Assembly: GCA_007134405.1 (NCBI GenBank)
Contig: SLKW01000398.1
Location: 1 to 6,187 of the forward strand
Direction of reading: 5' to 3'
DNA length: 6,187 bases
Source: Paracoccaceae bacterium
Lineage (GTDB): Bacteria; Pseudomonadota; Alphaproteobacteria; Rhodobacterales; Rhodobacteraceae
Both the position numbers and the translations under genes were made by a program. Position 1 is the first letter of the stretch. The number at the start of each line of letters is the position of its first letter. Under the pieces are notes generated by a model that was given only the letters and a program-made list of their open reading frames with translations, did no database searches and was not told the origin of the DNA. Positions 1 through 4,352 of this stretch are shown piece after piece.

Positions 1-861
1 AACGCCGCCCCCGACACGCAGGTCCACCTCCTCGACCCGTCCGAAATCGACGAGGCCGCGCTGCCCCGCGACCGCACCACGCTCGACGACGCCGCCCTGG
101 CCGAGCTTGAAACCTCCATCCTCATCGACGGCCTGCGCCAGCCGATCGAGGTCTGGACCTTCAGCGCCCCGCGCGACAGCGGCCACCGCTACGGCCTCAT
201 CTCGGGCATGCGCCGCCTGACGGCCTTCCGCCGCATCCACAAGGCGAACCCCGAGGCGCGCATCCCCGCCTTCCTCCGCCGCCCCGCCGACATCCCCGAC
301 GCGATGGCCAAGATGGTCGCGGAAAACGAGATCCGGTCCGAGATCTCCCCCTGGGAAAAAGGCCGCCTCGTCGTGCAGTCGGTGGACGAGGACATCTTCC
401 CCACCCTCGACGCCGCCGTGAACGGCCTCTACCCGACACTTAGCCGCCAGCGCCGCGCCCGCATTCGCGCCGTGGTCGAGGTCGTCTCCGAGATCGGAGA
501 CCACATACTGACCCACCCCGAAGCTCTCGGCATGCGCCAACTCACCCGCATCGCCGATGCGTTGCGGCGCGGGTTCGGCCCGGTCATTGACGGTGCCCTT
601 AAGCATTCTTCGGACCGTTCGCCCGAGGCCCAGTGGAACATTCTTCGCCCTGTTCTAGAGGAAGCCGAGTCCGAAGCCCGCACCCCGCAACTCGCCTACC
701 GCCCCGGTCGCCCGCGCCGGATCGTTAACCCCCGCATCGGCCTTCAGATCCGCCGCGAGCAGACCTCCGACGGCTGGAACCTCCGCTTCACCGGACCCGA
801 CGCCTCCGGCTCGCTGATGGAGGACATCATGGACTATGTGGAACAGCAATTCGGCCGATAG
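1..861 (+). CDS. ParB/RepB/Spo0J-family protein, 5' end truncated by the window edge
   Basis: The reading frame is open from base 1 and ends at TAG 859-861, giving 286 visible residues; the start lies upstream. Residues about 8-95 look like the ParB N-terminal (CTP-binding/ParB-Srx fold) domain: 'LLDPSEID', then 'LAELETSILIDGLRQPIEVW', then 'YGLISGMRRLTAFRRI' (about 64-79), which matches the family's GxRRxxA box. 'AENEIRSEISPWEKG' (107-121) matches the second ParB box (ENxxRxdlsPxE). Residues about 122-170 are helical and probably hold the HTH DNA-binding part. The C-terminus (about 233-286, 'GRPRRI' to 'VEQQFGR') resembles a RepB-type dimerisation end, ending in a short helix. ParB proteins load on parS-like DNA as clamps and act with a ParA ATPase in segregation. 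No parA, repA or repC is visible, although parA would normally lie upstream and could be off-window. It could be a plasmid or island partition protein or a ParB-like regulator. The family is confident; the role is inferred. Confidence 0.85.
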   Translation, partial: NAAPDTQVHLLDPSEIDEAALPRDRTTLDDAALAELETSILIDGLRQPIEVWTFSAPRDSGHRYGLISGMRRLTAFRRIHKANPEARIPAFLRRPADIPDAMAKMVAENEIRSEISPWEKGRLVVQSVDEDIFPTLDAAVNGLYPTLSRQRRARIRAVVEVVSEIGDHILTHPEALGMRQLTRIADALRRGFGPVIDGALKHSSDRSPEAQWNILRPVLEEAESEARTPQLAYRPGRPRRIVNPRIGLQIRREQTSDGWNLRFTGPDASGSLMEDIMDYVEQQFGR

Positions 862-1027
862 GGGCTTGCTACGCCGCTGTGGAAACCGGGGATCTCTGAC
901 AGCCTAGTAAATTAAAGCCAAGTCAGTCGAGTGCGCAGACCCAACGCGGGAATCATCTTTTCTTAAGTTGACACGCGCACGCCAGCAGTTGAATGTTTCG
1001 CTCAGGCTCCCCGGAGACAGTAAACGC
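862..1027. other. Intergenic gap where base composition drops
   Basis: The 166 bases after the ParB-like stop start out GC-rich (gctacgccgctgtgg) and turn AT-rich from about 905 (tagtaaattaaag). I see no strong hairpin followed by a T-run, so no intrinsic terminator for the ParB-like gene can be called, and no tRNA-like structure that would mark an integration site. The right end holds the probable promoter and ribosome binding site of the next gene. Confidence 0.5.
968..997 (+). promoter_or_regulatory. Probable sigma-70-type promoter of the 130-residue ORF
   Basis: A perfect -35 hexamer TTGACA lies at 968-973. The -10 element is weak: GAATGT at 991-996 (17-bp spacer) or AATGTT at 992-997 (18-bp spacer). 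Transcription would start near 1003, just before the GGAGA ribosome binding site (1013-1017) of the ATG at 1028. The hexamer overlaps a TTG triplet that could be misread as a start codon at 968. The -35 is seen directly; promoter activity is inferred. Confidence 0.5.
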
Positions 1028-1420
1028 ATGCAATTATTGGCTGTTTCAAATGTTTATGGCGAAGAAGCCGACACGATACACACTGATTTATTGGCGCTTG
1101 TTGAGAACCCACCGACTGGCTTGATCGTAATTGTGGGCAATGCTGGGCTCGGCGCAGATTGGCCTGTGGCCATTTGGAAAAGCGCTCAGGCCTTAACTAT
1201 TGCGTTGACGGTGTTTTCTGCCCCAAACACAATCAAAGAGAATTGGCCTCATTGGAAGGAAATCTACGATAACGCAGTTTCCCTTATGCTCGAATTTCAC
1301 GGCGAGTATAGAATCGACCCCAATTCAGCTCAGATGATCGCAATCCATCACGCCGTTGACGTATTAGGAATCAATGCAGATCAACTTGAAGTTCACATGG
1401 CAGTGCGTCATTTTCGTTAG
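1028..1420 (+). CDS. Hypothetical protein, 130 residues, in low-GC cassette
   Basis: I do not recognise this protein. The chosen start is ATG 1028 because GGAGA lies at 1013-1017, ten bases upstream, and a TTGACA -35 hexamer at 968-973 would place the transcript start near 1003. An in-frame TTG at 968 would add 20 residues but lacks a good ribosome binding site and coincides with that -35 box. The product looks soluble and mixed alpha/beta. A hydrophobic strand 'TGLIVIVGNAGLG' (residues about 30-42) is followed by a Trp-containing helix, a strand 'ALTIALTVF' (about 55-63), and helices rich in His, Glu and Ile to the C-terminus. 'GNAGLG' is not a Walker A box because it lacks GK[ST]. There is no signal peptide, membrane segment or cysteine. 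Codon use is much less GC-rich than in the flanking genes, which suggests horizontal acquisition. The stop is 45 bases before the next small ORF, so the two may be co-transcribed. Confidence 0.6.
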   Translation: MQLLAVSNVYGEEADTIHTDLLALVENPPTGLIVIVGNAGLGADWPVAIWKSAQALTIALTVFSAPNTIKENWPHWKEIYDNAVSLMLEFHGEYRIDPNSAQMIAIHHAVDVLGINADQLEVHMAVRHFR

Positions 1421-1465
1421 AACTGCTGCTCATACGAAAGCCTATTGAACAGCAGAAGAATTGAC

Positions 1466-1645
1466 ATGCTTTGGTCCGAGTCCGCCGAGTTCGGTTCAGA
1501 TGAGTTTTCAAAAGCGGTTCAAAGCACCGCCGAAGCCGCGAAACAAGCTACCTGTCGTTATATTTTTGGAATTTCTGACTTTGAAGGTTGCAAGACCATC
1601 GTCGTCGAGCAGGATGGAACAGTCTCCTTGTCCGCGGATCTCTAG
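1466..1645 (+). CDS. Small hypothetical protein, 59 residues, downstream partner in low-GC cassette
   Basis: I do not recognise this protein. ATG 1466 is preferred because a purine-rich AGAAG (1454-1458) lies seven bases upstream; an in-frame TTG at 1445 would add seven residues. The product is small and acidic. Its N-terminal half is helix-prone with many Glu, Ala and Ser ('SAEFGSDEFSKAVQSTAEAA'). The C-terminal half looks like a beta hairpin ('CRYIFGISDFEG', 'KTIVVEQDGTVSLSADL') with two cysteines at residues 31 and 43. No signal peptide or membrane segment is visible. It lies 45 bases after the 130-residue ORF on the same strand and shares its moderate GC content, so the pair may be one transcription unit. 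It could be a real small gene or a decayed remnant. The frame, ribosome binding site and plausible protein composition favour a gene, but only moderately. Confidence 0.45.
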   Translation: MLWSESAEFGSDEFSKAVQSTAEAAKQATCRYIFGISDFEGCKTIVVEQDGTVSLSADL

Positions 1646-1648
1646 AGA
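1639..1648. repeat. 10-bp palindrome over the small ORF's stop codon
   Basis: TCTCTAGAGA is self-complementary and contains the TAG stop of the 59-residue ORF. No T-run follows, so it is not a convincing terminator. A palindrome this short may be chance. Confidence 0.2.
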
Positions 1649-1774
1649 GCAAACGCTTCGACGGCCCAAAGGACCCGTTCGCTCGCTGCACAGATTGAGC
1701 CATATGATTCGCAAGACAGTTAAAAAGTGTAGCGATCACGCCTTTAATATAATTAAACCAGTCGGTTAGAATAA

Positions 1775-1790
1775 TGTCCGCATGCGGACA
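1775..1790. promoter_or_regulatory. Perfect 16-bp palindrome, candidate operator upstream of maiA-fahA
   Basis: TGTCCGCATGCGGACA is exactly its own reverse complement, with a TGTCC/GGACA half-site on each side. It sits about 50 bp upstream of the proposed maiA -35 element, a position that suits an activator or an upstream repressor site. I cannot assign it to a named regulator. No T-run follows, and a perfect palindrome without a loop would make a poor terminator hairpin. The symmetry is seen directly; regulatory function is inferred. Confidence 0.45.
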
Positions 1791-1840
1791 CCCGCTTTCC
1801 CGCCCCATCTGCCGCTCAGCTTGTGTCTACCACCCCCATC

Positions 1841-1868
1841 TTGCACCCGCCGGCAGTTCCCCTATCGT
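1841..1868 (+). promoter_or_regulatory. Candidate promoter of the maiA-fahA operon
   Basis: TTGCAC (1841-1846) and TATCGT (1863-1868) are separated by 16 bp and each matches four of six consensus sigma-70 bases. Transcription would start near 1875, immediately upstream of the AGGGGG ribosome binding site of maiA (1876-1881). That gives an almost leaderless transcript, so the true start may lie a little further upstream. The AT-rich TATAAT at 1748-1753 is an alternative -10. Confidence 0.35.
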
Positions 1869-1888
1869 GGGGCTCAGGGGGACGGATC

Positions 1889-2521
1889 ATGAAGCTCTAC
1901 ACCTACTGGCGCTCTTCGGCGGCCTACCGGGTCCGCATCGCGTTCAACCTCAAGGGGCTCGCGCGCGAGGACAGCTTCGTCTCGCTCGTCGCGGGCGACC
2001 AGACCGGCCCCGCCTATACCGCGAAGAACCCGCAGGCCCTCGTCCCGGCGCTGGAGCTCGCCGACGGCACGGTGCTGAGCCAATCGCTCGCGATCATCGA
2101 CTGGCTGGAGGCGACGCATCCCGAACCGCCGCTGCTGCCCGCCGACCCCCTCGCCCGCGCCCGCGCGCTGGAACTCGCGCATATCGTCGCGATGGAGATC
2201 CATCCGGTGAACAACCTGCGCGTCCTCACCGCGCTGGGTGACCGTTTCGACGCCGACGCAGACGCCCGCCTTGCCTGGATGCACCACTGGATGCGGCTGG
2301 GCTTCGACGCCGTCGCCGCCCGCCTGCCCGGCACCCGCTACGCCCTCTCGGACGACAGCCCCGGCCTTGCGGATTGCTGCCTGATCCCGCAAGTCTACAA
2401 CGCCCGCCGCTGGGGTCTGGACCTGACCCCGTGGCCCAGGATCACCGCGGTCGAGGCCGCCTGCCTCGACCTTCCCGCCTTCGCCGAGGCCGCGCCCGAA
2501 GCGCAGCCCGACGCCACCTGA
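1889..2521 (+). CDS. maiA: Maleylacetoacetate isomerase (zeta-class glutathione transferase)
   Basis: MaiA performs the glutathione-dependent cis-trans isomerisation of 4-maleylacetoacetate to 4-fumarylacetoacetate in the cytoplasm, the second-last step of homogentisate breakdown. At 210 residues it has the usual family length. The N-terminal thioredoxin-like domain (about 1-80) opens with MKLYTYWRSSAAYRVRIAFN, which carries the zeta-class SSxxxRVRIA signature (residues 9-18). Position 11 is Ala where the human enzyme has Cys, leaving Ser9/Ser10 as the expected catalytic serines. It continues with 'LVPALE' (cis-Pro at 53) and 'SQSLAIIDWLE' (64-74) for glutathione binding. The helical C-terminal domain has 'EIHPVNNLRVL' (103-113) and 'ADCCLIPQVYNARR' (161-174), both typical of MaiA. 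ATG 1889 is preceded by AGGGGG at a 7-base spacing. An in-frame GTG at 1823 would add 22 residues unlike the family and is rejected. fahA follows after 13 bases, so the two are surely one operon. Confidence 0.95.
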   Translation: MKLYTYWRSSAAYRVRIAFNLKGLAREDSFVSLVAGDQTGPAYTAKNPQALVPALELADGTVLSQSLAIIDWLEATHPEPPLLPADPLARARALELAHIVAMEIHPVNNLRVLTALGDRFDADADARLAWMHHWMRLGFDAVAARLPGTRYALSDDSPGLADCCLIPQVYNARRWGLDLTPWPRITAVEAACLDLPAFAEAAPEAQPDAT

Positions 2522-2534
2522 CAGAGGAGTCCCC

Positions 2535-3800
2535 ATGCCGCTGATGCCGTCCTGGATCGAGGCCGCCAACGCGCCCGACTGCCCGTTCCCGCTCAACAAC
2601 CTGCCCTGCGGCGTCTTCTCGGTCGCCGGCGGCCCCCGCCACTGCGGCGTCGCCATCGGCGACCGGATCCTCGACGTCACCGCGATGGAAAAGGCCGAGC
2701 TGATCTCGCTCGCCGACCGCCCGGTGCTGGACAAGCCCGAATGGAACGCCGTCATGGCGCTGGGACCGGCGGCCTGGGAACGGCTGCGCCACCTGCTGAT
2801 CGGCTTCCTGCGCGCCAAGTCCGACCTGCAGACCACGATCGAGCCCTACCTCCACCCGCTCGCCTCGGCCGAGATGTACATGCCCTTCTCGGTCGCCGAA
2901 TACACCGATTTCTACGCCTCGAAACAGCACGCAACCAACGTCGGCACCATGTTCCGCGGCAAGGACAACGCGCTGCCGCCGAACTGGCTGCACATTCCCA
3001 TCGGCTACAACGGCCGCGCCTCGTCGGTCGTCGTGTCGGGCACCGATGTCTTCCGGCCCTGGGGCCAGCTCAAGGGCCCGCAGGACGACGCCCCCCGCTT
3101 CGCCCCCTGCGAGCGTTTCGACTTCGAGCTCGAGATGGGCGCGGTCGTCGGCACCCCCTCGCGCTACGGCCGCCCGGTGACCCTGGCCGAGGCCGACGCG
3201 ATGATCTTCGGCTACGTGCTTCTGAACGACTGGTCGGCGCGCGACATCCAGGCCTGGGAATACCAGCCGCTCGGCCCCTTCCAGTCCAAGGCGACGGCGA
3301 CCACGATCAGCCCCTGGATCGTCACCCGCGCCGCGCTCGAACCCTTCCGCGTCGACGCGCCGGAGCGCGAGGTGCCGCTTCTGCCCTATCTGCAGGACAG
3401 CGGCCCGATGCACTACAACATCGAGCTCGAGGTCGAACTGACCCCCCAGGGCGGCGCGCCAAAGGTCATCAGCCGCACCAATTTCCGCGAGCTCTACTAT
3501 TCCGCCGCCCAGCAACTGGCGCACCACACCTCGGCCGGAGGGCCGATGCGGGCGGGCGATCTTCTTGGATCGGGCACGGTGTCCGGCGACACGCGCGAAA
3601 GCCGCGGCTCTCTGCTGGAACTGTCCTGGGGCGGCAAGGAGCCGCTCGATCTGGGCAGCGGTGTCAGCCGCAGCTTCCTGCAGGACAACGACCGCGTCAC
3701 GCTGCGCGGCCTGGCCCGCGGCGACGGCTACACGATCGGCTTCGGCGACTGCAGCGGCACCCTGCGCCCCGCCATCGCCCCGCCCTGGCCCGCCGCCTGA
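2535..3800 (+). CDS. fahA: Fumarylacetoacetase (fumarylacetoacetate hydrolase)
   Basis: FahA hydrolyses the C-C bond of 4-fumarylacetoacetate to fumarate and acetoacetate (EC 3.7.1.2), the last step of tyrosine/phenylalanine breakdown through homogentisate. The 421 residues match the full-length family. An N-terminal SH3-like domain (about 15-118) precedes the catalytic FAH fold. The residues known from mouse FAH are present, shifted by one or two positions: metal ligands Asp125, Glu198, Glu200 and Asp232; the catalytic His132 in 'YASKQHATNVG'; and Tyr127, Arg141, Tyr158, Arg236, Gln239, Lys252, Thr348 and Glu362 around the active site. 'NDWSARDIQAWEYQPLGPF' (231-249) and 'TTISPW' (256-261) are strong family signatures. 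It should therefore be active and Ca2+/Mg2+-dependent. AGAGGAG (2523-2529) lies five bases before the ATG, and the maiA stop is 13 bases upstream. No clear intrinsic terminator follows. Confidence 0.97.
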   Translation: MPLMPSWIEAANAPDCPFPLNNLPCGVFSVAGGPRHCGVAIGDRILDVTAMEKAELISLADRPVLDKPEWNAVMALGPAAWERLRHLLIGFLRAKSDLQTTIEPYLHPLASAEMYMPFSVAEYTDFYASKQHATNVGTMFRGKDNALPPNWLHIPIGYNGRASSVVVSGTDVFRPWGQLKGPQDDAPRFAPCERFDFELEMGAVVGTPSRYGRPVTLAEADAMIFGYVLLNDWSARDIQAWEYQPLGPFQSKATATTISPWIVTRAALEPFRVDAPEREVPLLPYLQDSGPMHYNIELEVELTPQGGAPKVISRTNFRELYYSAAQQLAHHTSAGGPMRAGDLLGSGTVSGDTRESRGSLLELSWGGKEPLDLGSGVSRSFLQDNDRVTLRGLARGDGYTIGFGDCSGTLRPAIAPPWPAA

Positions 3801-3809
3801 TCGTCACAC

Positions 3810-3836
3810 GGTCGCCGAGCGCCTCCACCAGCGACC
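3810..3836. terminator. Weak inverted repeat between convergent genes, possible terminator
   Basis: GGTCGC (3810-3815) and GCGACC (3831-3836) can pair around a 15-base loop in the 53-bp gap between the ends of fahA and the convergent MliC-like gene. No T-run follows on either strand, so it does not meet the usual intrinsic-terminator pattern. The location, rather than the structure, is the main support. Confidence 0.2.
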
Positions 3837-3853
3837 CCGCCCGACGCCGCGGA

Positions 3854-4192
3854 TCAGCGCGCCAGGCAATCGGTCAGCAAAACCGTCTCCTCGGCGGTGT
3901 GATCGGCCGCGAGCCAGGCCAGGAACGCCTCCTCGCCCTTGGTGCGCCAGCGATAGCCATCCTGCTCGTCAAAGGCCGCGTAGAACGCCCCCGAGGCCGA
4001 TGGCACCTCACGCAGCGCCACCAGCTTGCCTTCGGCCACCAGAAACGCCATCGCCGGGTCGGTGCCATTGACATAGGTGACCGGCACCACCACCCCACGC
4101 TCGCAGACATAATGCGTGCTCGTAACCGTCACCTCTGCGGCCACAGCCGCCGGGCATGCGGCGAGCACCGCCGCGATCAGCAACTTCCGCAT
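3854..4192 (-). CDS. Exported MliC-family lysozyme inhibitor
   Basis: The product is a 112-residue envelope protein expected to bind and block c-type lysozyme, protecting peptidoglycan. It begins with a signal sequence, MRKLLIAAVLAACPAAVAAE. Either signal peptidase I cuts at AVAA|E (after residue 19), giving a periplasmic protein, or the LAAC motif at residues 10-13 acts as a lipobox for a lipoprotein; Cys13 is early for a lipobox. The mature domain shows the MliC/PliC pattern: 'HYVCERG' (27-33), 'VTYVNG' (38-43), 'PSASGAFY' (64-71, the SxSGxxY motif) and 'YRWRTKGEEAFL' (80-91, the TKGxEA motif with Lys85). The Ser and Lys of these motifs contact the lysozyme active site in characterised members. 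Cys30 and Cys109 are placed to form the family's disulfide. The start at 4192 is chosen because GGAGG lies ten bases upstream and the signal peptide begins there; an in-frame ATG at 4243 would bury the signal sequence. It is convergent with fahA and divergent from the Trx-CcdA gene. Confidence 0.85.
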   Translation of the reverse strand: MRKLLIAAVLAACPAAVAAEVTVTSTHYVCERGVVVPVTYVNGTDPAMAFLVAEGKLVALREVPSASGAFYAAFDEQDGYRWRTKGEEAFLAWLAADHTAEETVLLTDCLAR

Positions 4193-4352
4193 CCGTACAA
4201 ACCCTCCGCTTGCCCCGTGGCGAGCCACAGGATGACCCCGCATCCGCCGACGGGCAACACTTTACTGCACCGGCGCGACACCTGCCCCTCCCCGCACGCG
4301 GCGTGTCTGGTATAAGCTCGCCGCATCGACCCTCCATCGATGAAGACGGACC
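4193..4352. promoter_or_regulatory. Divergent promoter region between MliC-like and Trx-CcdA genes
   Basis: This 160-bp gap must supply start signals in both directions. On the plus strand TATAAG (4311-4316) is a good -10-like hexamer 36 bases before the ATG at 4353, but no matching -35 is visible about 17 bp upstream. On the minus strand the ribosome binding site GGAGG of the MliC-like gene lies at 4203-4207; its promoter hexamers are not clear. No coding potential of its own is evident. Confidence 0.4.

Larger units (their letters stand above)
1646..1888. other. 243-bp intergenic region with AT-rich segment and maiA upstream elements
   Basis: This gap marks the right edge of the low-GC block. 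Bases about 1700-1775 are AT-rich and hold the near-palindrome TTTAAT-ATA-ATTAAA (1743-1757), which contains a perfect TATAAT at 1748-1753 without a recognisable -35 hexamer. It is followed by a perfect 16-bp palindrome (1775-1790), after which composition returns to high GC. The last 50 bases carry the likely maiA promoter and ribosome binding site. No convincing gene is present; GTG 1823 is in frame with maiA but is not favoured as its start. Confidence 0.5.

Noticed and set aside
1461..1466. Second perfect TTGACA
   Set aside because: No -10-like hexamer lies 16-18 bp downstream (GCCGAG at 17 bp), and it overlaps the start codon of the small ORF.
1028..1645. Toxin-antitoxin assignment for the two small genes
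   Set aside because: Size and order are compatible, but no toxin or antitoxin family motif is visible, so naming the pair as such would be a guess.
1461..1769. Alternative 102-codon frame over the 59-residue ORF and the AT-rich gap
   Set aside because: Its start is not preceded by a better ribosome binding site, the translation is Pro/Ser/Lys/Arg-rich without structure, and it runs into AT-rich intergenic DNA.
1823..1888. In-frame GTG that would extend MaiA by 22 residues
   Set aside because: The extension is Pro/Gly-rich, has no ribosome binding site, overlaps the likely promoter, and MaiA proteins begin with the MKLYxYxRSS-type sequence found at ATG 1889.
862..1888. Mobile element or integration site explaining the low-GC block
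   Set aside because: I found no transposase or integrase fragment, terminal inverted repeats, flanking direct repeats or tRNA gene by eye.
1874..2836. Long minus-strand open frame of 320 codons across maiA and the start of fahA
   Set aside because: It is antisense to two clear enzymes, low in complexity (Gly/Arg/Ala-rich), and typical of shadow frames in high-GC DNA.
4193..4243. In-frame ATG 4243 (minus strand) that would extend the MliC-like protein by 17 residues
   Set aside because: It would place a polar segment before the signal peptide; the GGAGG at 4203-4207 fits the start at 4192.
2741..4315. Plus-strand open frame of 524 codons overlapping fahA and the MliC-like gene
   Set aside because: It is out of frame with fahA, extremely Arg/Pro-rich, has no domain signature, and runs through an oppositely oriented real gene.
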